Assembly: GCF_002272075.1 (NCBI RefSeq)
Contig: NZ_NPBJ01000013.1
Coordinates: 186,001-250,000, forward strand
Source of the DNA: Terribacillus saccharophilus
GTDB taxonomy: Bacteria > Bacillota > Bacilli > Bacillales > Amphibacillaceae
DNA: 64,000 nt
Reading direction: 5' to 3'
Numbering within the stretch: the first letter of the stretch is position 1; each line of letters starts with the position of its first letter. A program made the position numbers and the translations under genes. Shown piece after piece: positions 41,540 to 48,750 of the stretch. Below the pieces are notes generated by a model. It did not search any database and was not told the DNA's origin. It saw only the letters and a program-made list of their open reading frames with translations.

Positions 41540-42280
41540 ATGAGTATTGTAACTTTAATCACGTCTTGGATTGCCTCAGCGCTAATTGGTGGTGGATTAG
41601 TTCTCTTTTCATTACGAAAGATAATTCAAGGAAAAGTTAAATCGCATTTTGATAAAAAATTAGTAGAAGTTAAACATGACCTTCAACTTGTCGTAAAGAA
41701 TGTAGAGCATGATTACCAGCGGAGAATTCACGATTTTACATTGTTCAGTTCCAAAAAACACGAAGTTTATATGAATGTCTATAAGATGGTATGTAATTTA
41801 GAAGCGAAATTACAACTTAGCACAGAGTACATGAATAAATTTTACAACTTGGTACGTTTTTCAGACAACTTTGTAGATATAAGGGAGTATTTAATTAAAG
41901 AAGATGTCCCCGAATTAAGGGTGAGAGAATTAGAGGATATATACAAGAAAGATAAAATCTTAGGTATAAAAGAATTTGAGAAAATGATGGATTTCCACGA
42001 ACTTTTAAAATCTGATGAAATTAGAGTTGAAACATACGAAGAAGTGGTAGTGTCAGAGTTATATATTAAAGAAGAAGTAAGTAAAAAGGTACACGAAATG
42101 ATCGAGATTTCTCGTAAACTCATTTATTACTTTAATAAAGAAAAAGAACTTATAAATGGATTTGGTTCAGGTGATTTAATCGATAAGTATCGCAAAGAAA
42201 ATAAACAAAGGAAAAAAGATTTGACTCAGAAACGGGAGGAAATAAAGAAACTTATGGAAAATGAATTAAACGTTAACTAA
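41540..42280 (+). CDS. Membrane-anchored coiled-coil protein of the SOS operon
   Basis: It follows YolD by 19 bp with AAAAGGAG, giving 246 aa. One N-terminal membrane helix (LITSWIASALIGGGLVLFSL) is followed by a long charged helical domain (VEHDYQRRIHDFTLFSSKKH, then repeated EEVSKKVHEMIEI text). No family is recognised. Induction with YolD points to a damage- or prophage-induction-linked role, for example exclusion or lysis timing. Confidence 0.55.
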   Translation: MSIVTLITSWIASALIGGGLVLFSLRKIIQGKVKSHFDKKLVEVKHDLQLVVKNVEHDYQRRIHDFTLFSSKKHEVYMNVYKMVCNLEAKLQLSTEYMNKFYNLVRFSDNFVDIREYLIKEDVPELRVRELEDIYKKDKILGIKEFEKMMDFHELLKSDEIRVETYEEVVVSELYIKEEVSKKVHEMIEISRKLIYYFNKEKELINGFGSGDLIDKYRKENKQRKKDLTQKREEIKKLMENELNVN

Positions 42281-42287
42281 ATCCATA

Positions 42288-42325
42288 AGAAAAAAAGCTC
42301 TGACATATTTCCAGAGCTTTTTCCC
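42288..42325. terminator. Bidirectional terminator between the SOS operon and aimP-like gene
   Basis: AAAAAAAGCTCTG pairs with CAGAGCTTTTT around a short loop. A-run and T-run flank both sides. It ends the YolD operon and stops the aimP-like transcript from entering it. Confidence 0.82.
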
Positions 42326-42340
42326 TTTAGGTATATGTTA

Positions 42341-42499
42341 TCAGCCGTTACCGCCACCACCGCCAGGATCGGCCATATGCTTCATAATGGTAATCGTTCC
42401 TGATGCGGCTGCTTCCTGTTCTTTATTTCCCGTATTATTTCCCAAAATAACGACCGTAGCTACTAACGCAATAGCAAATCCTAGTCCAAGCTTTTTCAT
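42341..42499 (-). CDS. aimP: AimP-like arbitrium pro-peptide
   Basis: It starts after GGGGAAA, 2 bp after the AimR gene ends. The 52-residue product has a signal peptide (KKLGLGFAIALVATVVILG), a short linker and a C-terminus ending HMADPGGGGGNG. Arbitrium pro-peptides are secreted, cut extracellularly and re-imported as short C-terminal peptides that bind AimR. Size, signal peptide and direct coupling to AimR support the assignment. The mature peptide boundary is not known; the sequence differs from the well-known RGA-type ends. Confidence 0.72.
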   Translation of the reverse strand: MKKLGLGFAIALVATVVILGNNTGNKEQEAAASGTITIMKHMADPGGGGGNG

Positions 42500-42501
42500 A
42501 A

Positions 42502-43641
42502 TCAAATTTCCCCTTTTTTAGTTAATTTCAACGCAATATTACGGTAAAACTCGTCCTTCATTAGCTCCGATAATGGCAGCCCGATATAGAAGTTATCTCC
42601 TCCCTTCATTAGCTGTAATAGCGACTGCAAGTGAAGTGCGCAATCATTTTCGGCAATGCCTCTGTAATACAATCGGAAAGCTGTTTCCGGAATGCTATCC
42701 AGTATTTCGATAGCCTGCGCCTTGTCGCCACGTTTAGCGTAACGGAATGCCTTCTCTGAAGGATCCATGTCGTCAGTAATAACGTCTAGGTCGATGCCGT
42801 AGTATGTCTTTACCGTTTCTATGTCGCGCATCTCGATTTCCTGCGCCATATCCTCACGACCTGCTGCACGTAGTATCTCGCTACTTTTTCGGAGGTTGTC
42901 GAGCGTAAGCGCCTGGTCTTCGAACCAGTACGAAGTGCCGAGTATGTAGTAAGCATCGGAAGTAAGTTTCGGACTAACTTTCGCATCGATCACCTTCTGC
43001 GCGTATTCGCGAGCTTCCGGTAGGTTGCCTTCGAATAGCGCTGCATGAGCGAATAGCTTGTCTATCCGGCTAGTGTAGCTGTTCTTGAAGAACGTGTCCT
43101 TTAGTTCGCCGATTATCTCGCGTGCAGTTGCGGCAGCCGATCGCATTGTCTTAAATTCGCGATTCTGGTAAGCTATGTCGGCTTGAATAATCTTTAGCAA
43201 CGCTTGTGCTTGCTTGTCCCGTGTGAAGTACATTGCACGATCCAGCTTTATCGTAAGCTCGTCGTAAGACTTGAAACGGCATTTCTGATACTCCATCGCC
43301 AATCTGTACGCCTCGTAAATGTCCTGACTACGAAGGAACTGACGGTCATTCTCGATAATAGTTACAAGGTCTTCGTGATAATCGTTGTTATAAAGGTATT
43401 CAAGCGATGCTCTGATATTTAAAGGCCCGTCCATTAATAGAGCTGCCCTTCTTACTATTTCGTGCTTTCCATCGAATAGCGCTTCCGGAAGTCGGAGAAC
43501 GATATTAAAGCTCATTTCATGCAATCCCCGAGTAAATCCACTCATTGCACCCTGCGTAATTCCTAATAGCTTACATGCGGCTACGGCTGTCATATCCAAT
43601 TCATCTAAACGATTGAGAATCTGCAAACTTAATGGCTTCAT
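42502..43641 (-). CDS. aimR: AimR-family lysis-lysogeny pheromone receptor
   Basis: ATG 43641 is chosen with AAGGAG eight bases upstream; a TTG precedes it at 43647. It gives 379 aa. The N-terminal HTH (LLGITQGAMSGFTRGLHEMS) is followed by TPR-like helices, including LYNNDYHEDLVTIIENDRQF, AHAALFEGNLPEAREYAQKV and ILGTSYWFEDQALTLDNLRK. This is the AimR plan: DNA-binding head and peptide-binding TPR. With the adjacent pro-peptide it forms a quorum-type switch between lysis and lysogeny. No obvious aimX gene follows, because the next gene converges. Confidence 0.85.
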   Translation of the reverse strand: MKPLSLQILNRLDELDMTAVAACKLLGITQGAMSGFTRGLHEMSFNIVLRLPEALFDGKHEIVRRAALLMDGPLNIRASLEYLYNNDYHEDLVTIIENDRQFLRSQDIYEAYRLAMEYQKCRFKSYDELTIKLDRAMYFTRDKQAQALLKIIQADIAYQNREFKTMRSAAATAREIIGELKDTFFKNSYTSRIDKLFAHAALFEGNLPEAREYAQKVIDAKVSPKLTSDAYYILGTSYWFEDQALTLDNLRKSSEILRAAGREDMAQEIEMRDIETVKTYYGIDLDVITDDMDPSEKAFRYAKRGDKAQAIEILDSIPETAFRLYYRGIAENDCALHLQSLLQLMKGGDNFYIGLPLSELMKDEFYRNIALKLTKKGEI

Positions 43642-43677
43642 ATTCAAATCTCCTTTTCGGAATCATTTGTTACTTAA

Positions 43678-43706
43678 ATAGTAATACTATAATAGTAATA
43701 CGTCAA
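43678..43706 (-). promoter_or_regulatory. aimR promoter with ATAGTAATAC operator repeats
   Basis: On the minus strand TTGACG and TACTAT are 17 bp apart. ATAGTAATACTAT at 43678-43690 is a 13-bp palindrome over the -10 box. The half-site is repeated at 43692-43701 and again at 44072-44081. The XRE protein encoded next door is the likely binder. Confidence 0.6.
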
Positions 43707-43758
43707 TAGGTTTACGCATATTTATTTAAGGGATATAATAAAGCCGAGGTGATTAGCA

Positions 43759-44001
43759 ATGAGCCGTATAAAATCAAACCTTAACGAAACACTGGAAGAG
43801 CTAGGAGCTACACGTAATAAAGTCGCTGTAAAAGCCGGCATACGCCCGGCAACTCTCGCCGATATGGTAAATGATCGGAGTAAAGCGCTAAATTATCAGA
43901 CGGCAACGGCTATACTCGACGCATTAAACGAAATAGCAGACGAACAAGGCAGCACGAAGGTATACGGAATAACCGACATAATCGAATATGTTCACGACTA
44001 G
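43759..44001 (+). CDS. XRE-family repressor beside aimR
   Basis: The 80-aa protein starts after GAGGTG. The HTH is LEELGATRNKVAVKAGIRPA followed by TLADMVNDRSKALNYQTATA, typical of Cro/CI-like small repressors. It is divergent from aimR, sharing a 110-bp region with operator-like repeats. It ends in a terminator at 44003-44027. It is a good candidate for the lysogeny repressor or its antagonist. Confidence 0.8.
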   Translation: MSRIKSNLNETLEELGATRNKVAVKAGIRPATLADMVNDRSKALNYQTATAILDALNEIADEQGSTKVYGITDIIEYVHD

Positions 44002-44002
44002 G

Positions 44003-44027
44003 GCGCCAATAGGCGTCTTTTTTGTGC
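44003..44027 (+). terminator. Terminator of the 43759 repressor
   Basis: GGCGCC pairs with GGCGTC around AATA and is followed by TTTTTTG. Confidence 0.6.
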
Positions 44028-44128
44028 TATCGTCCGGTAAAATTTACCGAACTGAATTCGATTTACTCCGAATAGTAATACACTTTTGCTAAAAGGGCGG
44101 GTTTTGACCGTACGTTGTCCGAATAAGG

Positions 44129-44857
44129 TCACACTTGCAGCAATTCTTCGTACATTTCATCGAATAGACGGCATATAACGCCGTTAAAATAGCCGGCAAC
44201 GTTACGAATCCTCTTCGATTTCGTCGCTTGGAACGTCACTGCTATGCCTCTGCAGGCAACGTCGATCAACGTACGAGCCTCGTATACCTTTCGGAGTGCC
44301 TTCGATTGTCCGAGATACACGCCATATAGCCGATGCACTAGCGCCTTTTCGTCCTTGCCGATAAATTGCTCGATGAATGATTTAAAGCGACCGTATGGCG
44401 TAGCAGACGTATATGTAATACAAGCATTTGAGATTAAGAGGTTAGTAGTTTCTTTCGGAGCTGAAACGGCTCTATCGCTTGTCTCCGTAGGCTTGTCCGG
44501 TTCTTCGCAATGCGACACTTCCGATACGTCATTAAAGGGCATAACACGATAAATGTTCGCTCCTTTTCCGCCCTTTATGCGTCGGGTAGTCGATACCTTT
44601 TCGATGATATTAAGGCGCACTAAAGCACCGATAGCACGCTCGACTGTTCGACGAGACTTATCGACTCCGGCTGCGATCGTTTCCGTTTTAAGATGGCTGG
44701 CTCCGGCATACTTAGCCGAATAACGTGCGATGAATTGTAATACAGTACGCTGTGTGTCATTCATTTCGTAACGGTGACGGTCGGTATGTAATTTAACATG
44801 ATGATTGAGTTCCTGGACGTCACTAAACGTCTGGTGCTCCGATAAATAGATGGTCAT
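44129..44857 (-). CDS. Winged-helix DNA-binding protein
   Basis: The 242-aa protein starts after CGGAGGAG. The N-terminal winged helix is DTQRTVLQFIARYSAKYAGA then HLKTETIAAGVDKSRRTVER and ALVRLNIIEKVSTTRRIKGG. The C-terminal half is helical with a VHRLYGVYLGQSKALRKVYE segment. The fold resembles phage or plasmid replication-initiator-type proteins, but it could equally be a regulator. It is next to the integrase at the lysogeny end. Confidence 0.55.
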   Translation of the reverse strand: MTIYLSEHQTFSDVQELNHHVKLHTDRHRYEMNDTQRTVLQFIARYSAKYAGASHLKTETIAAGVDKSRRTVERAIGALVRLNIIEKVSTTRRIKGGKGANIYRVMPFNDVSEVSHCEEPDKPTETSDRAVSAPKETTNLLISNACITYTSATPYGRFKSFIEQFIGKDEKALVHRLYGVYLGQSKALRKVYEARTLIDVACRGIAVTFQATKSKRIRNVAGYFNGVICRLFDEMYEELLQV

Positions 44858-44931
44858 AGCGGGGATTCTCCTCCGGGCAACTACCGGCGGAATGAGGGTT
44901 AAAAAGGGTTTTTGTGCATGACAAATAAGAC

Positions 44932-45017
44932 TTGCACAAGCCTAATTTTTTCGATATACTATCCTTAGCGATAAGGGGCGTATATCATCTCATCCGAGAT
45001 GGTTGCGTTCTTTTTTT
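44932..45017 (+). ncRNA. Candidate small RNA with its own promoter and terminator
   Basis: TTGCAC (44932-44937) and TATACT (44955-44960) with a 17-bp spacer form a strong promoter. About 20 bp after the predicted start, CATCTC/GAGATG (44986-45001) makes a hairpin with a T-run at 45011-45017. The transcript would be about 50 nt and codes for nothing. It lies beyond the end of the integrase gene, on the opposite strand. Confidence 0.45.
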
Positions 45018-45037
45018 ATGGATTTTTCGGTTATGAC

Positions 45038-46021
45038 TCAGACGTCCAACGTGTCCAACTTATTTACTTTCTTAGACTTCTCGATTACATCATCATCGCT
45101 GTAATTCAAGTAAATTTGAGTTGTAGATAAGTCGGAATGTCCCATAATCTTCATTAGTGACCGAATATCCCCGCTATTTTTTAGATAGTTGACGGCAAAG
45201 GTATGCCGCAAATTATGTGGGCTTGTCCTGCATTCTCCCTTTAGGCCAGCATCGATTCCATACTTATACATCCTCTTTCTGATAAGGTCTTCTTTCATCT
45301 TATCGCCCGCATTATTTACAAAAACATAAGTCAGGCTATCTCCAAAGTATTCCTGGCATTCACTTATAAGCTGCTTCAATTCCCTTACTACTTTCGGATG
45401 AATAGGTATTGATCTGTTCTTCCTGTTCTTGTTCTTTGCGCCCGGGAGCATGATAACACTATTATCGAAGTCAACATCGTGTATTTCTAGTGAATTGATT
45501 TCGTTGCTCCGCAGACCACATTTAAGCATAGTCAGCATGGCACAATAATCGCGGTATCCAGCAAAGCTATTCTTATCTATCTGTGCAAATAGACGTCTTA
45601 CCTGGTCGTCAGATAAGGCGCCTACCTTCGATTCATCTGTCTTTAATTTTCTTATCGGAGCTACAGCGTTTTCCTCGCCTATCAAACCTTCGGCATGCAA
45701 TCGGTTAAACATCGCCCGAATCGCATTCATACGAATATTCACCGTTGTCGGCGCTAGTCCTCTTTTCCGTAACATGACGTTAATGTAGCTTCGGAAATCG
45801 TCAGTTTTTACATCGATGGCAGGACGATCCCCACCAATGATCCGTATAAACTCCGCCCAGTATTTACGATAATCATTCATCGTTCGAGCGCGATAGCCCT
45901 CCGAAGAATATATATTAAGTACGCGTTCTAACGCTTGTTCCGTGGTGATATGTTCCGAATAGGTAATGCGTTCTTCTGTTACATTTCGGCGTCTAACAAC
46001 GGCTCTATTCCGTTTGACCAT
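45038..46021 (-). CDS. int: Prophage integrase (tyrosine recombinase)
   Basis: The 327-aa protein starts after GGGAGG. Core-binding domain: ARTMNDYRKYWAEFIRIIGG. Catalytic residues: LKCGLRSNEINSLEI (Arg I), SPHNLRHTFAVNYLKN (HxLR) and IMGHSDLSTTQIYLNY (His and Tyr). It sits 195 bp from attR, the usual place for the integrase that recombines this att site. The short gap to attR carries repeats also seen near attL. Confidence 0.92.
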   Translation of the reverse strand: MVKRNRAVVRRRNVTEERITYSEHITTEQALERVLNIYSSEGYRARTMNDYRKYWAEFIRIIGGDRPAIDVKTDDFRSYINVMLRKRGLAPTTVNIRMNAIRAMFNRLHAEGLIGEENAVAPIRKLKTDESKVGALSDDQVRRLFAQIDKNSFAGYRDYCAMLTMLKCGLRSNEINSLEIHDVDFDNSVIMLPGAKNKNRKNRSIPIHPKVVRELKQLISECQEYFGDSLTYVFVNNAGDKMKEDLIRKRMYKYGIDAGLKGECRTSPHNLRHTFAVNYLKNSGDIRSLMKIMGHSDLSTTQIYLNYSDDDVIEKSKKVNKLDTLDV

Positions 46022-46215
46022 ACAAAAAAACCTCCCGTAGTTTTCTACGCGAGATGTATCGAAACGCTGCGTTATTCATAGCCGATGGAGACGATTACCG
46101 GGAATTAAATCCTTACCGAAACTAATCGGTACGTGTCCGGTGTGTCATCGATAGCCTTCCGAAAAATACCGTAATGTCAACGTTTCTAGCCTTTTAATAC
46201 CGAGGCAAGAAACTC

Positions 46216-46271
46216 GACGTGGTACCGGAAACCACCGCTCTATCCGACTGAGCTACGAGCGCATATGTAAT
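46216..46271. repeat. Prophage attachment site, right (56-bp direct repeat)
   Basis: It is identical to 10959-11014. It contains only the 5' half of tRNA-Arg (minus strand, 5' end at 46262), so any transcript from the native promoter here gives a truncated tRNA joined to phage sequence. Confidence 0.95.
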
Positions 46272-46287
46272 TAATGTGACAACGATT

Positions 46288-46316
46288 ATTATACGTTAAT
46301 TAGCAGTTATAAGCAA
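46288..46316 (-). promoter_or_regulatory. Native tRNA-Arg promoter, displaced by the prophage
   Basis: On the minus strand TTGCTT and TATAAT are 17 bp apart and about 20 bp upstream of the tRNA 5' half. It is the best promoter in the region and before integration would have driven tRNA-Arg(CCG). Confidence 0.75.
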
Positions 46317-46360
46317 GACCTTTTTAAACAGAGAAGAAGCCCCTCACCGGGGGCTTCTTC

Positions 46361-47167
46361 TTATTTAGGATACATATACTCAGGTGCTGGATTCAGCTCT
46401 TGTTTTTCACCGTGCGCTGTTGGCGCTTCTTCATATTTGAACGTGCCACCATCAGGAGCTGTACCGTTCGCCCAGCTGCCTTCTTTGGACTCTTCTCCTT
46501 CCGAGAAGTTGATCAGGCTGTGAGAGAAGTTGTCTGCTTCTAGTTCTTTCGGGAAGGAACCAGGTACAATAATACCGTTCTTCTCCTCCAATTCACGAGC
46601 TGCAGCAATCCACTGGTTTTGGTGCATGGAATCACGTGCAAGCAAGAAGGATAACATGTCGCGAACACCTTTGTCTTCTGTCATTTCATATAGACGAGCA
46701 ACTTGTAAACGACCTTGAGATTCTGCGTTAATATTCGCACGCATGTCTGCGAGCATGTTACCGCTTGCGATGATATAACCTGCATTCCATGGCACACCAT
46801 TGCTATCTGTCGGACGAGGTCCTAGGCCGGCAACAATCGCATGCTGTGGGTTCATACCGCCTAAAATGGCGCCGATAACAGGGTTTTGCGCAGCTTCTTC
46901 CTGTTCATTTACTGGTGCACCTTCGAGAAGACGAGCAATCATTGTTGCAATCATTTCAACGTGACCGATTTCCTCAGTTGCTGTATCCATGATCAAATCT
47001 TTATATTTTTCTTCACCACGAGCGCTCCAGCCTTGGAAGAGATACTGAAGGGCAACACTGATTTCGCCATACTGACCTCCAAGGATTTCCTGCATCTGTT
47101 TTGCAAATAATGCATCTGGCTTGTCTGGTTTCGCTGGATATTGAAGTACTTTCTGATGATGGAACAT
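46361..47167 (-). CDS. Manganese catalase
   Basis: The 268-aa protein starts after AGGAGG. It has the four-helix dimanganese plan, with EEIGHVEMIATMI (Glu and His ligands) near residue 66 and the second Glu/His set in RARDSMHQNQW-like text near 180. The C-terminal tail is typical of Bacillus YdbD/CotJC-type catalases. It degrades hydrogen peroxide to water and oxygen, in the cytosol or spore coat. A strong terminator follows it. Confidence 0.93.
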   Translation of the reverse strand: MFHHQKVLQYPAKPDKPDALFAKQMQEILGGQYGEISVALQYLFQGWSARGEEKYKDLIMDTATEEIGHVEMIATMIARLLEGAPVNEQEEAAQNPVIGAILGGMNPQHAIVAGLGPRPTDSNGVPWNAGYIIASGNMLADMRANINAESQGRLQVARLYEMTEDKGVRDMLSFLLARDSMHQNQWIAAARELEEKNGIIVPGSFPKELEADNFSHSLINFSEGEESKEGSWANGTAPDGGTFKYEEAPTAHGEKQELNPAPEYMYPK

Positions 47168-47467
47168 GTTGTTACCTCCTAGGGTTTAGTTGGTTTCAGT
47201 TGATTACATTCCACCTTGGTAAATTTTCTAAACCATTTCCTAATGATGTAATTTAAATGAAAAATAAGCCAGCTTGCAGGAGTTTGTCAGTTAAAAGTCA
47301 AAGTTAACGAGAGACTCTATTTCCAGCGTTTATATGCCTTCCAACTAGGGAAGCATGGAATAGGCGAAAGAAAGTAAGTATTTTGTTTGACCTTTATTGA
47401 CCTTTTAGGTAATATAAGGTTAGTCATTACTTAGAATAATGAGCTCATATCCAAAGGAGGATCTACC
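47168..47467. other. Divergent promoter region of the catalase and clpP genes
   Basis: No gene is present. The right part holds the CtsR-type operator and the clpP promoter; the left part must contain the catalase promoter, which I cannot pinpoint. Confidence 0.5.
47386..47402 (+). promoter_or_regulatory. CtsR operator overlapping the clpP promoter
   Basis: TTTGACCTTTATTGACC is the reverse of a GGTCAA-n5-GGTCAAA heptad repeat, the CtsR box of Bacillus heat-shock genes. TTGACC within it pairs with TAATAT 17 bp downstream. Heat or protein stress is expected to release repression. Confidence 0.8.
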
Positions 47468-48055
47468 ATGAATCTAATCCCTACAGTTATCGAACAGACA
47501 AACAGAGGAGAACGCGCTTACGATATCTACTCCCGTTTGCTAAAAGACCGGATCATCATGCTCGGTAGCGCGATCGATGATAATGTTGCCAACAGCATTG
47601 TTTCCCAGCTGTTATTCCTAGCAGCAGAGGATCCAGAAAAAGACATTTCCCTATACATCAACTCACCAGGCGGATCTATTACAGCAGGTATGGCTATCTA
47701 TGATACAATGCAGTTCATCCAGCCGAAAGTATCTACTATCTGCATCGGTATGGCTGCATCCATGGGTGCATTCCTATTGACTGCCGGTGAAAAAGGCATG
47801 CGTTATGCACTTCCTAACAGTGAAGTCATGATTCACCAGCCGCTAGGTGGTACACAAGGACAAGCAAGTGATATCGAAATCCATGCTCGTCGTATCATCG
47901 AAATGAGAAAGAAATTAAACGAAATCATGGCAGAACGCAGTGGACAGCCGCTTGAAGTAATCGAGCGCGACACAGACCGTGATAACTTCCTTACAGCTGA
48001 ACAAGCAGTAAACTACGGCTTGATCGACAAAGTAATGGAGAAAAAACCTGTTTAA
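47468..48055 (+). CDS. clpP: ATP-dependent Clp protease proteolytic subunit
   Basis: The 195-aa protein starts after AAAGGAGG. The catalytic triad is visible: Ser in [14 protein letters not shown] (about residue 97), His in [12 protein letters not shown] and Asp in [15 protein letters not shown]. It forms the tetradecameric chamber fed by ClpC, ClpX or ClpE. The CtsR box upstream fits its regulation. Confidence 0.97.
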   Translation: MNLIPTVIEQTNRGERAYDIYSRLLKDRIIMLGSAIDDNVANSIVSQLLFLAAEDPEKDISLYINSPGGSITAGMAIYDTMQFIQPKVSTICIGMAASMGAFLLTAGEKGMRYALPNSEVMIHQPLGGTQGQASDIEIHARRIIEMRKKLNEIMAERSGQPLEVIERDTDRDNFLTAEQAVNYGLIDKVMEKKPV

Positions 48056-48062
48056 GACATAA

Positions 48063-48102
48063 GAAAAAGCCATCCAGCAATTAAAGCTGGATGGCTTTTT
48101 TT
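48063..48102. terminator. Bidirectional terminator between clpP and the RDD gene
   Basis: AAAAAGCCATCCAGC pairs with GCTGGATGGCTTTTTTT around a short AT loop. Confidence 0.9.
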
Positions 48103-48737
48103 CATTCATGGATTACAAGTGTGTCAGCGAACATATCGTGCAAGCCTTGCTTCCTTGGTGTGAAAGCTACTACTGCATAAAGGAAAAACAGGAATAGCAG
48201 ACGATGAATGAAACGGCCGACTACTTCCCGGATAAGTGTATCTGACCAGGACAGCCGCTCTCCATCCTTCCGAATGACTCGTAGTCCGAATATCATTTTG
48301 CCTAATGTCTGTCCGCGCCATTTGGTCATGAACAGGAAATAAGCAAAGAATATCACGCCGCCAAGTAAACCGCTGACACTCCACAACCAAAGCGTCGCTT
48401 CACGGAAGGAATCTATCATCGTGAATGGTTTAACGATCAGACCCGTCAAACTGAATACAACAATAAGGTCAACGATATATGCCCAAAATCGCATCCAAAA
48501 GCCTGCATATCGTTGTTCACCTGCTAGTGGAGATAAAGGAATCTCTGCTTCTTGTCGGTGATCCTTTATCTCCTTATCATCAGCCTGGTGTTCTTGATAC
48601 GTATTATTATAGGCACCCGATGCTTTACCAGACGCTGTATGTTCGTCAGTTTCCGTTGCTTCAGGTATCTCTGTTCGGGAATAATCCTGATCGGATGACG
48701 TCAGTTCTTCTGGATGCTCACGTTTCTCTTTATCCAT
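48102..48737 (-). CDS. RDD-family membrane protein
   Basis: The 211-aa protein starts after AGGAGGCG. An acidic soluble N-terminus (about residues 1-75) is followed by the RDD motif in YAGFWMRFWAYIVDLIVVFS and hydrophobic segments, with RGQTLGKMIFGLRVIRKDGE near the end of the core. RDD proteins are linked to transport or compatible-solute stress. It lies 13 bp after sppA in the same direction, as in other Bacillaceae. Confidence 0.85.
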   Translation of the reverse strand: MDKEKREHPEELTSSDQDYSRTEIPEATETDEHTASGKASGAYNNTYQEHQADDKEIKDHRQEAEIPLSPLAGEQRYAGFWMRFWAYIVDLIVVFSLTGLIVKPFTMIDSFREATLWLWSVSGLLGGVIFFAYFLFMTKWRGQTLGKMIFGLRVIRKDGERLSWSDTLIREVVGRFIHRLLFLFFLYAVVAFTPRKQGLHDMFADTLVIHE

Positions 48738-48750
48738 ATTCTAACGCCTC

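Larger units (their letters stand above)
11015..46215. mobile_element. Siphovirus-type prophage integrated in tRNA-Arg(CCG), about 35.3 kb with repeats
   Basis: It is bounded by 56-bp direct repeats and has a tyrosine integrase at the right end. It contains small and large terminase, portal, head morphogenesis, scaffold, major capsid, head-tail connectors, major tail, frameshifted tail chaperone, tape measure, distal tail, tail endopeptidase, fibre, XhlA-like, holin and amidase genes. All structural and lysis genes are on the minus strand in one direction. Lysogeny control includes two XRE proteins and an AimR/AimP pair. It looks complete, but recognisable DNA replication genes are absent. 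Confidence 0.95.
46022..46360. other. attR flank and native tRNA promoter, no gene
   Basis: The stretch contains the integrase ribosome-binding region, TGTGTCATC (46141) and TCAACGTTT (46177) that recur near attL (11050 and 11033), the attR repeat, the displaced tRNA promoter and the catalase terminator (46329-46361, GAAGCCCC/GGGGCTTC). No coding sequence is seen. Confidence 0.6.

Noticed and set aside
42341-42499. Lipoprotein or ordinary signal-peptide gene instead of a pheromone precursor
   Set aside because: There is no lipobox Cys, the product is very short, and it is directly coupled to an HTH-TPR receptor of the AimR plan.
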